A stretch of 64,000 bases of DNA, taken from Ulota crispa. Its lineage: Eukaryota; Streptophyta; Bryopsida; Orthotrichales; Orthotrichaceae. Position 1 is the stretch's first letter; every line of letters starts with the position of its first letter. The notes beneath the pieces were generated by a model that did not search any database, was not told where the DNA came from, and saw only the letters and a program-made list of their open reading frames with translations. The DNA is taken from positions 1,860,001 to 1,924,000 of the forward strand of contig OY987243.1 in the NCBI GenBank assembly GCA_963920765.1, read 5' to 3'. Shown piece after piece: positions 12,462 through 23,235 of this stretch. The translations under genes and the position numbers were made by a program.

Positions 12462-13169
12462 TTGTTGAATTTGCCAAAAGAACGATGTCCAGGGGCGGAG
12501 AGAGAGGACTCAACTGTCAACGTCTCTCGCAGGATAGGTCGTGCAGTAGGAGCTGCACTGGGCGGTCGCCGCAAGCAAGCTGCGGCTAGAATACCGGCTT
12601 CAAGTGCTCCTTCCAAAGGAATGCCTGCTGATGTTCCAGCCTTGGAGGCCATCCCCGAAGCACCTCTCAGATCGTCTACACCCGCAACTCAGTTGACTAG
12701 AGCTGCATTGTGCGGTCGCCGTAGGCGAGTTGCGACTAGGACATCGATAACAAATGCTCCTTCCAAGGGAATGCTTGGTGATGATTCGGCCTCAGAGACC
12801 ATCTCCAAAGCGCCTCACAAATTGTTTATATCCGCAACTCATTCGACTAAGGCTGCATTGGGCGGTCACCGCAGCCGAGCTACGGCTAGAGCATCGATAG
12901 GAAGTGCTCTTTCTGAAGGAATGCATGGTGATGATCTGGCCTTGGAGAGCATCTCCAAAGCGCCTCCTAGATGGTCTGCGCCCGCAATTCATTCGACCAA
13001 GACGTCTCTTCATTCACTACATCGTCGTCCAAATCCTCTAGGGAGTCCTTGTCAACGAACACCAATCTGTGGAGCGGATCGATGTCACCCACAACTGTCG
13101 CTAATGTTCTCTCCGACTTCCGGTACTGGCCATCGACAACAACAACAACGATGCAACATTGGGGGGTAA
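12462..13169 (+). CDS. ORF with three basic 50-residue repeats, in the transposon
   Basis: 235 codons, the longest uninterrupted frame outside the expansins. Its middle is built of three tandem 150-bp units (12543-12692, 12693-12842, 12843-12992), each encoding a variant of xTxAALxGRRxRxATR, then APSKGM, DD, ExISKAP and PAxH; a truncated fourth unit follows. The units are Arg/Ala-rich and basic, as in nucleic-acid-binding tails, but I recognise no family. It lies on the same strand as, and upstream of, the transposase remnant and may be an N-terminal part or second ORF of that element. That the frame stays open through diverged repeats hints at past selection on the protein. Confidence 0.45.
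   Translation: MLNLPKERCPGAEREDSTVNVSRRIGRAVGAALGGRRKQAAARIPASSAPSKGMPADVPALEAIPEAPLRSSTPATQLTRAALCGRRRRVATRTSITNAPSKGMLGDDSASETISKAPHKLFISATHSTKAALGGHRSRATARASIGSALSEGMHGDDLALESISKAPPRWSAPAIHSTKTSLHSLHRRPNPLGSPCQRTPICGADRCHPQLSLMFSPTSGTGHRQQQQRCNIGG
12543..12992 (+). repeat. Tandem repeat, 3 x 150 bp
   Basis: Three head-to-tail units of exactly 150 bp; GCTGCA-TTG-GGCGGTC-type blocks recur at 12553, 12703 and 12853. The unit length is a multiple of three and preserves the reading frame of the ORF that contains it. Confidence 0.8.
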
Positions 13170-14782
13170 GTGGTTGTCTACCTCAGCTTCATGCAAATTA
13201 TCTTACAAAAAAAATGTATAACTTGAGACATAATTAGGCTAGAGGATTTGATTTACCATGATTGTTCACGTCAATTATTCCCAGCATGTCAACATAATAC
13301 ATACTCACTCTCGACAGCAGTGCTGGCATGGTTTCTTCTATTAGGGTTTTCAATGAGAGGCCAAAGAGAGCAACCTGTAGGGAATTCTAGCACTTCTGCA
13401 TTTCATGCCGTTCTCCGTTTCTATATCCTTGGCTCCGGCCACTTCGTGGAATTTTTTTTTTTTCTTAGTTCGACTCACTTGTAATTAGCTGCTTGTGTTC
13501 TATTACCCTTTTATTTGTGAATGCACAATTGGAATGAAGAATGCCCGCCATGGTTCAAGAAGTTTGGGTCCATTGTCGTCTTGAAGGTTCAAGAGATTGG
13601 GACTTGATGAATGATCAGTCCTATGCCATCCAGTGGACATTCTTACAAACAATGTGAGATTTTTCCATATACATTTCTTCATTTGGACTCTATTGCTCGC
13701 AAGTGTCAACAATGGCAACTACGATAGAGCCTTGCTCATGTTTGTACTATGGTGTGCTCATTTTTTTTCCTAGAATTAATCGCTTTGATCAATTCTAGTG
13801 GGAGATTTTTGTTGGTGTTTTGATTCTATGGAGTCCATGCATGTGATCTTAGAGGATTACTAGGGTTCTAATGTTTTGGAGTGTGAGGGAGCTTCTCTGT
13901 AATTGGTGGCTAGAGTACTGCTGTAGAGTTTGGGTACATGCGTTCTCTAGAGTCAACAACAAATGAAAGTGGGACTTCAACAGGGAATCGGTCTCCAAAG
14001 CAAAAAAAACTATCTCTTTGCAGCTATTCAATAATGTCTGGTTTGCTGTAGTCAATGGCCTTGCAAGTCCTGGCTTTGGCCTTCCATCCCCGAGTTACAC
14101 ATTCAGAGCTCTTTGGTAGGAAAGGGGTTGCTGCAATTCAAAGCTCATCCTCAAAGTCTACGTTGTCATATTTGTCTACGTTGGACAAAAGTACGGTCCT
14201 CGTTGACGTTTGTTTGGAGTTCACCAAGCCCCATGCACGCTTCTCGTACTAGGTTACTTGGGTTTGCATAGAAAGTGCTTGTAGGTGCTCTTTTAGCAGT
14301 ACTCAGTTATGCTATAGTTGAAAATGCCGTGTCCGTCCTCACTGTTCGTGTGTCCATTTGATTGGAACGCGGGGCTTTCAAGTTTCCAAGCAACTACATA
14401 GGAGACTCATGCCATGGAGAATAGCTGCAACTGCCATAAGTCTGACCAATGGCCCTCTGGTTTCTAAAACTCTGTCCTTGCTGCTCATTTGTGCATCAAG
14501 GAAGGACCAGCTGCTGCAAGAAGTTTGCAGCAGGCTTTTGCGGCCTTTGCTCAAGTCCAACAATGGCTTCAGGATAGCAACATTGAAGCGGGTGGGAACG
14601 AGCAGCTCTTGCCACAACTACAAGGTCCTTTTGGTTGTCTCTCCTACGGGCCTCTATCTACTACAATGTGGGTGCCGTTGCAGGTGTTGGGATACAAGGC
14701 AAGTGTTTGTAGAGGGCAGTAAGAAGTAGCAGGGGAGCCGTTGCAAAGATGGTAGGAAAATCGTGTTTCATACTTTTTTGTT
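13170..14782. other. Transposon interior, coding status unclear
   Basis: Contains several short frames on the plus strand (14055-14252, 14358-14729) without recognisable domains. GT...AG pairs are available, so part could be intron or diverged N-terminal coding sequence of the transposase. Nothing definite can be called. Confidence 0.3.
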
Positions 14783-15076
14783 ATGTTTCAGGGAGGCATA
14801 GGCAAGCACAAGGTGCCAGTGGTGGAATGCAGGGACATTAGCACCGTTGCTCTGCACTGCCCTGATGAGAGCGGCACAGGGCCATCACAAACGCCTGATG
14901 ATGCTTTTGATGGCGCAATTCTGGAGTTCCCAACCCAACACCTGCATGAAGACTTTGCAGCACCGTTGCCCCGACAGCCACCGACAAAGTTTGGTGTAGA
15001 TGGGATAGGAGCTGCTGAGCAGGAATTTTTTCCTGACGGCAACGACAGCTCTGATGCTGATTGGAGGGGAGACTAG
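14783..15076 (+). pseudogene. Possible acidic N-terminal part of the transposase
   Basis: 97-codon frame ending in an Asp-rich run (DGNDSSDADW). Acidic, low-complexity N-termini directly before the catalytic core are usual in piggyBac transposases, and the core begins about 260 bp downstream. The match is by composition and position only. Confidence 0.4.
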
Positions 15077-15337
15077 AGGGATTTTGCTAGAGATGCCTCC
15101 TCATTGGATTTCACAAACTCCGATGAGGACTTGGATGGTAGAAACCGTGATTTGCTCCATGAGATTGGTTAATACAAGGGAGTAGAGGGACTTGATGACA
15201 TGGACTTCATGTCTAGGTATGTCAATTAATATTGGCAGTGTACTGAGAGCACCCTACTTGGAGATTGGGAATCCTTTCATGGACCATAGCCTGGCTCAAA
15301 GAGGGTGTGTCAAACCAAGCCTTCAGCAATTTATTTC

Positions 15338-17000
15338 TTTGACTTGTTCTTCACTCCCCGCATAGTGGATTGTCTAGTACAATAGATGAATTTGTACACA
15401 TCTCAAGATGGCACAGGACGCTCTCAGACCACAAACAGCGGACCCCTCTAGATTCCCACTTGTGCTTTGGAGATGCGGGCATTTATCTGTGTAGCAATTC
15501 TCATGGGCATCAAGGCGATGCCCATGATACAAGATTATTAGAAGGAGGACAAGTTCTTGCATTGCTCCATTATACCTAGGGTTTTTACTAGGAATAGATT
15601 TGAGTTTCTCCTCTGTTGTCTGCATCTCATGGACAACAGCATAATCGAGCATGATCGAGCATCCCCAATGACAACAAGCTGGCAAAGTGCAGATGGATTC
15701 TCACTAAGTTTGTGATGCAGAGTCGTGCGTTGTACAATCCAAAGAAGTTTATGACATGTGACAAGATCATGGTGGCGTACAGGGGGCATTTCTTCGATTT
15801 CAAGCAGTATATGCCGGCAAAGCCAAGCAAGTATGGTTTAAATTTTTTGCGGTAGTCTGCAAACCTTTGAGGTTGGTTTTGTACATTACTCTAGATTTTA
15901 GTAGAAAATAAATGTCTTTATCAATATTCAACTATATTATTTGTGAGCTTTTGGTGGATATGTTTCTGAATTTGCATAGAGGTAGATTGTATGTAGATTT
16001 TGCAAGTAAGAGTGTGTTTGTTGGTAGTTTCAGAAGAAAACCAATGTTTCCCATAAACTAGTAGCTAACAATGAACTAAATGCATGTTTTTTTTGCAAAC
16101 TAAACCAGGTACATCTACAACATTCTACTGTATGTGGGGGCGTCTGGATTGCCAGATGTGGGACAGGGTGAACAAGTGGTGCATGAGTTGACGGTGGGCC
16201 TAGACGATTTTGGACATATTGTCGTATGTGACAACTTTTTTTCATCCCCAAAGCTACTCAAGGACCTCTATTGCCGTGGGATTTGCGCTACCAAGACATT
16301 GAGGCAGAACCGCTTGGGATTGCTAGGTTCATTTTTTGGTCAGAAGAAAGGCAACCATCCTCGCAGGACACTACTGTGGAAGATGCACATGCAACGACAC
16401 ATGGCTGTCACCTGCTGGTATGACTCAAAGCTAGTGTACATCTTGTCTACTTCTACAGATCCAGTAGGCGATGGTGCATGGTCCATGCGCTGAGTGTAGA
16501 GTGTTTGCAAGCCGATCACATCCACATCACATCAAGTGGAATACTAGATCCACATGCGCGGTGGAGATGTTGTAGATCAAATGCGCACTAATTACAGTGT
16601 TCACTACCACTCGCATAAATGGTGGCACAAGTTCTTCTTCTTCATTGTTGACAGCTGGCTCAACAATGCATGGGTCCTACTCCGGCACAACAGAGTTACT
16701 CGTGGGGAGGCAATGTACGGCAAGCGACTCACATCCCACATGGACTTTGCACGTGCTTTGATTGCCCCATGGTTAGATGAACCGTGCACCTCTTGAGTAG
16801 AATGCCTCCGCCGTCCTAGGGCAATTCACTACAGCAGCCTGGAAGTTGGCGTTTGAAGACAATACATTGTTTGCAAGAGACAGACCCTATTCTAGTGCAC
16901 CGCTTGTGCAGGGGCCCACATGTGCATTGACAAGTGTTTTGTCAAATTGCATATACAAACTAGGTGGGCCTTGCGGGTGACTCAACTGGCACAAGTTTGA
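15338..17000 (+). pseudogene. piggyBac-type transposase (DDE_Tnp_1_7), broken
   Basis: Cut-and-paste transposase remnant. In order: FDLFFTPRIVDCLVQ (15338-15382), TAG, MNLYTSQ; AFICVAILMGIK; TRNRFEFLLCCLHLMDNS; a frame change near 15640-15670; TCDKIMVAYRG with the first catalytic Asp (15760-15762) and QYMPAKPSKYGL; stop 15853; about 255 bp without homology (intron or insertion); YIYNILLYVG (from about 16110); VVCDNFFSS with the second Asp (16230-16232); TKTLRQNRLGLL; MRGGDVVDQM with the third Asp (16566-16568); HKWWHKFFFFIVDSWLNNA; and a Cys-rich finger CKRQ, CTAC, MCIDKCF, H (16872-16952). In-frame stops stand at 15383, 15539, 16491, 16545, 16794, 16854 and 16893, all TAG or TGA. The stop at 16998 may be the natural end. 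It cannot encode an active enzyme as it stands. Confidence 0.93.
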
Positions 17001-17866
17001 GATAGATAGACATTTGTATTCACATTTTGCAAGTGCCAGTAGTATTTGCTCTTTATTGTTTTTAGGTTTTGTTGGTGATGGCTCCTCTCCCCTAGGCTTG
17101 GAGTTTTCCATGGTCATGACTTGCCAATATGTAACCCTTTTTTTCCACTCTAGTGTAGAGGGGACATCCTCAACCCAAAGTCTATAATTTAGTGGAACTT
17201 ATTCTAGAACACCTTTTTTTATTCGGGCCTTTGGGCCTTATTTGCATTTGTGGGATTTTGCACTTGCTTTTTTCAGAACCTACCCCACAGTTCTGAGAAA
17301 GGTGTTGCAAAAAATGAGGCAGCCAAGACATAATCAGACTATTGTATTAGTAGTCACAGCTCTCGCAAGGCAAGAACTGCTGACAGGCTGGCTGAGCACG
17401 GTGGGAGCTGGCGTGGAGCTGACACCGTGTCAGTCTGGCCATATACTGCTACTGGTCCTCGGACCCACAACCCCAGGAGGTTCTCCGCATTTGAGGAGCT
17501 CCAGGAGACTCGAAACCTCTCAATTTCACTTGAAATTTTTTGTGGACATTATCAACCCATAAATGAATCAGCTTGCTAAATTTCATTGAGAATTTTGGCG
17601 GCACTAAATTGCACGGCCAGTTTGAAGGCCGTGAACTTTGAAATTGCATCACATTTCAATTTTTTCTTTGGACTTTGAATGTTATAATCTCCTAATGTAG
17701 ATGGTCAACTCCCCTAAAATTTGGGCAGAGGGTTCACACCCCAGCCAACGTTGAAATGTTGCGGTCAATTTGAGCAGATCTCAAAATCGAAAAAGATTCG
17801 AACCTTGAGGCCAGAGCAGCTCCCTCTCAGAAAAGTAAACTTGTTTTTGGCCTGGGTGCTCAGGGG
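17001..17866. other. 3' non-coding part of the piggyBac-like element
   Basis: No gene seen. It includes an inverted pair around GCACGGCCAGTTTGAAGGCCGTG and ends in the right inverted repeat (17854-17870). Confidence 0.45.
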
Positions 17867-17987
17867 TTAAAGCTTGCATGCGCAAAGATTGCAGTTTTTG
17901 ATGTCATTATGCACACTTGCCAAGTGCCAACTCTATTTGATGCCAAACCCGTAGAATTTGACAACAAGCAGTGCAATTGCTGTATTC

Positions 17988-18078
17988 TTAACCCATAAAC
18001 GTCAAAGCGGACGATTTCTGTCCCCGGGAATATACGGGGCTGTGTACCCACAGTCACATCCCAGCGTTTAAAGGTTAA
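17988..18078. mobile_element. Very short TTAA-type element, 91 bp
   Basis: Starts TTAACCCATAAACG and ends CGTTTAAAGGTTAA, the imperfect inverse. The interior has a CCCCGGGAATATACGGGG hairpin. It lies 117 bp past the right end of the 9-kb element. It could be an extreme deletion derivative. Confidence 0.55.
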
Positions 18079-18184
18079 GGATATCCCAACAATTTTCATA
18101 AAAATCAAGAGTACCAATAAAAAATCTATCAAAAAAATTCTTTGTATACAATAATGACTATTATTGCTGATTTTCTATCATTTG

Positions 18185-18455
18185 TGTTGAGGTAAGTATT
18201 CTATTAATGCGCTCTCCACATAGTTAATTAGATTTCACTGGAGTTTACTTTAGTAAAGGGATTCCATGGACCAATAGTAGAGAAGGACTTTTACTTTCTA
18301 TCTTTAGTATTCCCTTGTATATAGTAGGCAAACCCTACTTGGATAATAACACTTGTTACTTCTTCTCCTTACATACTTTGTTATATCTCTTTTGTGTCCT
18401 CATTGTGTTTTCTGTTCCCAACACTTTCCTTAGAGTTTGTAGCTCTATCACAACA
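18185..18455 (+). repeat. 5' LTR
   Basis: 271 bp, from TGTTGAGGTAAG to CTCTATCACAACA. It matches the 3' LTR with only scattered differences. Confidence 0.92.
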
Positions 18456-18571
18456 CGTTATCAGTACAAAGCTCTAACCACCTAGTTTAACGTGTTAAAC
18501 AACACGTTATCGGCACGCTCTTTTGCTTTAATCTCTTTGAGGGAGTTTATTAGTACTGTCCTTCATCCCTC

Positions 18572-18781
18572 ATGGCTACTTCACGTTCTTCTGCTGCCAC
18601 ATCTGTTGTAGTGCCAGCAGCTACTCCTAACATTGAGACACCAAGGCTTCAGCCTCTTCTCTTTGCACCATTGGAGGTTGACAGGAGCAACTACCTACTA
18701 TGGGCAAAAAGTGCAAAAACAATTATTATATTCGGGAGCAATTATCACGGTGCATTGTTTCTGACCAACCTCCTTCTATAA
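18572..18781 (+). pseudogene. Copia gag fragment
   Basis: 69-codon frame starting MATSRSS and containing APLEVDRSNYLLWAKSAKT, the hallmark N-terminal block of plant Copia Gag proteins. It stops soon after. Further on, about 18864-18900, CYKCKFQVGH is a damaged CCHC zinc knuckle in which the final Cys is missing. Not a functional gag. Confidence 0.75.
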
Positions 18782-18922
18782 TTACTTCTAATTTTTACCT
18801 TTGTATTTTGTAAAACATTGCTTTTGCTTCTTTTACTAATAACAATGATAAGCGTCCGTTAGAGATGCATTCTTGCTACAAATGTAAGTTCCAAGTGGGC
18901 CATGTGACATAATACTAAAGAA

Positions 18923-19112
18923 GTGGAAACAACCTTTGCTCAACAAGTGGTTTATATTGGATTGCGATCCGACCACATGAGTTGTGGAAATAGCCTTTGT
19001 TGGAGCAAGAGGTTTGTATTCGATTGCGGTCCAACCACCTAATGATAAAGTTGTAGAAACAGCCTTTGCTATGGGCACATGGTTTGTACCGAATTGCAAT
19101 CCGACCACCTGG
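18923..19112 (+). repeat. Three degenerate tandem repeats inside the LTR element
   Basis: Units of about 61, 69 and 59 bp starting at 18923, 18984 and 19053. Each contains GTGGAAACAGCCTTTG-like sequence and ends near GATTGCGATCCGACCACCT. Function unknown. Confidence 0.7.
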
Positions 19113-19783
19113 TGTATCCGATTTGTATTATCTTGTAAAGATAGCAAAAAACTTTCAACTTGGCATGGACTATTGGCCCACTTAGGTTCTACATTGTACA
19201 AGAAAATTATTCCATGTCTTATTAGATATAGTGATAAAGATGATCAATCCTATAAACAAAGTAATGTGTTGCTTTGATTGGTTAAAGTGGAAAGTTGCAT
19301 ATCAAGGAGGAGTATGCTTCTTTGCATAAGAGGCAAATCTTTTGTTTTACTAACTACATAATTGATGACCCTTATTGTCCTTGCAAGGAGGAAGAGGAGG
19401 AATCATTGGGTAAATAAAACCCATACTTCGCTACGGTCAAAGAATTTTTATATGGATACTTCTACAAAGCTTGTTCATTGACTTATTTATGGCATTGGAA
19501 TGCGGTGGCTCAATACTTTGGAGCAAGAGATTCAATAGGTTTATATTATACAAACCTTTGCTATCCTTCCATGGATTTTTCCCATTGGGTTTTACCATGT
19601 GAATGGATTGTTAAAGGTGTTGTACTCTTTTTCCTTCATCTTTGGTTTTATCCTTGATTATTAATAAGTTTTTTGGATAAGGTTTTAATGAGGCAACAAC
19701 CAAATATCTTAGAAGATTACGGGAATTATCATATAGAACATTATTGTTTAGGTATACATACAACTATGTGTCAATTGAGGAGT

Positions 19784-20053
19784 GTTGAGATAAGTATTCT
19801 ATTAATATGCTCTCCACATAGTTAACTAGAGTTCACTGGAGTTTACTTTAGTAAAGGGATCCCATGGACCAATAGTAGAGAAGGACTTTTACTTTCTATC
19901 TTTGGTATTCCCTTGTATATAGTAGGCAAACCCTACTTGGATAATAACACTTGTTACTTCTTCTCCTTACATACTTTGTTATATCTCTTTTGTGTCCTCA
20001 TTGTGTTTTCTATTCCCAACTTTTTCCTTAGAGTCTGTAGCTCTATCACAACA
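19784..20053 (+). repeat. 3' LTR
   Basis: 270 bp, starts TGTTGAGATAAG and ends CTCTATCACAACA. Confidence 0.92.
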
Positions 20054-20058
20054 ATTTG

Positions 20059-20965
20059 CATGACTTAGAGCAGGTGTGGATTTTTAGATGCCCAACTCAA
20101 AAAGTGCCCATGTCATAAATTTTCCTTAAAGGTGGTTGCAAGAAAGACTTCATGATTTTGTCTCAAAATGCCTCTTTTTGGGTGTAGTATTGGCAGTACT
20201 ACCAGTACTGCAAGTACTATCAGTACTCCAAGTACTACATAGCATCCTTGCAGTGGAAATGTGAACCGTCCCTCCCATTCCAAATCTATCAAGAATGAAG
20301 CACATGGCATGTCATTTAGGAAGGCCAACTATCAATAATAGCAATTCAATGAATGGATGGAAAAAAAATTCACATTCTTAGATGATGTCAGTGATCAATG
20401 GTACTACGTAGTGCCAGTTAATAGAGGGGAGCACTATGCAGGCATGTGGAGCAGAAATTACCAGAATTCTAAGCTGCCATGTTTTCAATTTTAGTAATTA
20501 CAAAAAAAACCCAAAAAATAAAACAAAAAATGGCCATTTTTGCTCTATTCGAGACACTTGAATTGATGCAATTGCTTTTTTGGGGAAGTTTGTTTTCTTT
20601 CTCCAATGTTTGACCAAAGGATGCCCACTTTGAGAGCATGTGGAAGGCAGAGAATTCACAATTTCCTAGAACCTTTCTACATATCCATGTAATGCTCTAT
20701 GATGAACAACTTCCCTGATTTGTGGCATGATATTTTCTTTTTTGGACCCAAAATAGTACTAAAAACCTCCAAAATGGCCAAGGTAGACACTTGTTTGGGG
20801 GCTGTTTTAAAAAAATTGCAAAAATTTTAGAAGGTCTATATCTATGATATCTACCTTCTCAAATTTCAACTCAAAAGACCTTGCTAAGCAAAAGTTACAA
20901 GCCAAAAAGCACCTCCAAGAGTGCAAGGAGACACAAAATAGTACAAGTGTTTCTTGCTACCACCC
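20059..20965. other. Intergenic DNA with a short tandem repeat
   Basis: About 20187-20239 is a run of AGTACTNCNAGTACT-type units. Otherwise AT-rich with no gene. Confidence 0.4.
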
Positions 20966-21885
20966 TTAAGTCCTAAAGGACCATTGTCCCTATAGAGGAC
21001 AAATGGGATTTTGGGCAAGTACCTACGGCCTCAACTTTTGTCTTGATTTTTTGAGACTTTTTTGAAGATAAGAAAACACATTAGCTTCTAGGGAATATAA
21101 TATTTATTCCAATCAATGCCAACAAGTAAAAGTTATGCCCAAATAAGCACAAATTTGGGGACTCCAAGCAACAAATTCTTTTTTTACAAAAGCTTGAAGT
21201 AATTTTCTATTTCATTTTTCTCATATATTATATCTATGTCCACATTTGAAGCTTTGATTCATTCCATTTGGACTAGTTATGAGAAAGTTATGGATAATCT
21301 TGTTTTTTGGACAATCCAAGCATCTTTTTGAAAAAAAACTTCATTTTTGAATACAAGTTTAACATTTTTTGAAAAAAAGCTGTTGGAAAGGGTGAAGTTT
21401 GCTTTTTAGAACAATTTTACTGTTGGGATTATTGCATCTCAATTCCATTGCATGGTTATTAACAATTTAAATTTTTGTTCAATCTCGTACCTTCTTCTAC
21501 CTAATATTTTTGTTAAGAATGAAAATCAAGTATTTTTTGTTTTGATTTCTTCCCAAGATTCCCAACTCAACTTCCCACCACAAAAAAATAAAGTTCCAAA
21601 CTCTACGGTGCAAATATTTTAAGTTTAAAAAGGTCATAGTTAAATAGTTTGGTTATGCAAGGTGCAAAAAACCTTGTTTTTTACATTTTGAATGCAAATA
21701 TTTTTCAGTTTGTGAAGTCAAAGTTCTTGACTTTTGTATGATACATTCTTGTATTAGTCTAGTACAAGATCTTACAGTCAAATATGCAAAAAGACCAATT
21801 TTCAAACATTTTTACTCTTTGCCATAGAAGTGATAACTTTGAGTGTCTTTTGACAAAATAAAGGCAATGGTCGTTTTGGGGTTAA
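20966..21885. mobile_element. TTAA-type MITE, 920 bp
   Basis: Left end TTAAGTCCTAAAGGACCATTG; the right end inverted reads TTAACCCCAAAACGACCATTG. Its left interior (GGACAAATGGGATTTTGGGC) matches foldback subfamily 1, but the right half differs, so it is not a foldback. No coding capacity. Confidence 0.75.
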
Positions 21886-23235
21886 TACAACAAAACTGAT
21901 GTCTATCTCTTATTCTAAGAGAGCTTCCATATGTCAGAGAAGCCGTGTTCACAAATGTGCGCAAATTCAACAGAACTTTTACCAATTTTCTTTCATAGCC
22001 AACAAAACGAAAATACTTTTGGATTTTTGGTACATTAGACGAGGTTTTGAAGGCACTTGAGGTAATTATGAAAATTACATTTGGGAACATTGCCGAGTAC
22101 AGGACTACAGGTAATGAGAGGAGAAGCTGAGACTGTAACACCAGAGAATCAAGTTAGCAAGTACAATCAAGTCCATAGGCGAAACTCAACTTACTCAAGG
22201 GACATGGCTGGGTGAACTGCCACCGCTTGATTGCAAGTGTAATGGCATGTCAACCTCATAGTCATGGAGCTACCCACAAATATTGCTCACCTTTGTCTTA
22301 ATTGGGCTTCCAGAATTTGACTTTCACTCACAGGAGTCACAGGTCACTAAGGTCAGGTAGGGTGACTTCATGAGATGTGATGTCATGCGGAAAATTAGGG
22401 GTTTAGAGGAGAAATTTTATGACCAGTCCTGGTCATTGGGAAAGCACAAAACGTGGGAACCGACCATGAGACCATGTGAGAAGAGAGGCCTGTCTGTTTC
22501 ATTACAATCCTACATGAATGGGGTTGTGAGTCTTTCAAACTGGTACTGAGATAAGTTTACCCATAACCAAGAGACCTATTATCGACATGAGTAGCTGATT
22601 CCATAAGAACAGCCTCAATGGTTGCTCCACGCAAGACTTGTATCAATCAGATGGAGGTAATAAGAAAAAAGGACCTAATGGAAACAGTAATTAACGCACC
22701 TAGTTGGAGTGCACATCAAAGGAGAGTTTTGAAGCAGTATGTTGCAGTTGATAATTGCAAAGACCAAATGAAGCAAAATGATGTAGTCAATAGTATTATG
22801 ATGACAATTGGGTTTATTTGAAGGAAAAACAAGAAGAATTATGAGTCTCTTTTCAAACTCGTTGGAATATCCTCACCTTGTGTTGGGGATCTTGTTAGTT
22901 CTCTGGTACTAGCTTGCTCTATTAGCCCCCTTACGTCACAGATGTTGGTAGTTCCTTTGGTGCTAACTTGCTCTATCAACCCCTTGCTCTATCAACCCCT
23001 TTGTGTTAGGGATCAAGTGAGACCCAATTTTAGCTTGTCGTGTCAAGGATCAAGTCAAAACCAATGCCAACTTGATGTGTCAACTCTCCTGGGTGCCAAT
23101 AGGTTACTCACAAGTAGATGGGATGTTGGGTCCCTCCACCCTAAATACAACACCCTACCCACATGAGCCCACTAAACCAACCCCTAAATCCATTTACTGC
23201 TCTCATATGCAATTTTATTATTAACACAGTACTCA
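21886..23235. other. Intergenic DNA, partly repeated phrases
   Basis: A 67-codon plus-strand frame at 22618-22821 is unrecognised. About 22905-23000 contains repeated GCTCTATCAACCCC/GTGCTAACTTGCTC phrases. This could be a decayed LTR or gene fragment, but no domain is visible. Confidence 0.3.

Larger units (their letters stand above)
8848..17870 (+). mobile_element. piggyBac-like DNA transposon, 9.0 kb, decayed
   Basis: The left end reads TTAACCCCTGAGCACCC (from 8848) and the right end is its exact inverted complement (ending 17870): a 13-nt inverted repeat plus the TTAA target that piggyBac elements duplicate. Inside, on the plus strand, is a broken piggyBac-type transposase (15338-17000). 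The layout is a long 5' region, a repeat-bearing ORF at 12462-13169, an acidic region near 14783-15076, then the catalytic core. The size is large for the superfamily, so the left half may contain later insertions. The ends share CCCCT with the small TTAA MITEs around it. The pairing of these two ends as one element is an inference from their match and the transposase between them. Confidence 0.85.
18180..20058 (+). mobile_element. Non-autonomous Copia-type LTR retrotransposon
   Basis: Two nearly identical LTRs (18185-18455 and 19784-20053) run TG...CA and are flanked by a 5-bp target duplication ATTTG (18180-18184, 20054-20058). Just inside the 5' LTR, CGTTATCAGTACAAAGCTC resembles a Copia primer-binding region; a purine-rich ATTGAGGAG precedes the 3' LTR. 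The 1328-bp interior has a gag start (18572) but no integrase, reverse transcriptase or RNase H, so it could only move with enzymes from another element. The high LTR similarity implies fairly recent insertion. It landed just outside the piggyBac-like element. Confidence 0.93.

Noticed and set aside
12437-13013. Minus-strand frames over the 150-bp repeats
   Set aside because: Mirror frames of the repeat ORF; the plus frame is longer and spans all units.
17780-17810. GATTCGAACC as a tRNA T-loop
   Set aside because: No acceptor stem, D arm or anticodon arm can be drawn around it.
18840-19112. The LTR-element repeat as a CRISPR-like array
   Set aside because: Units are diverged, contiguous and inside a retrotransposon of a plant genome; there is no spacer structure.
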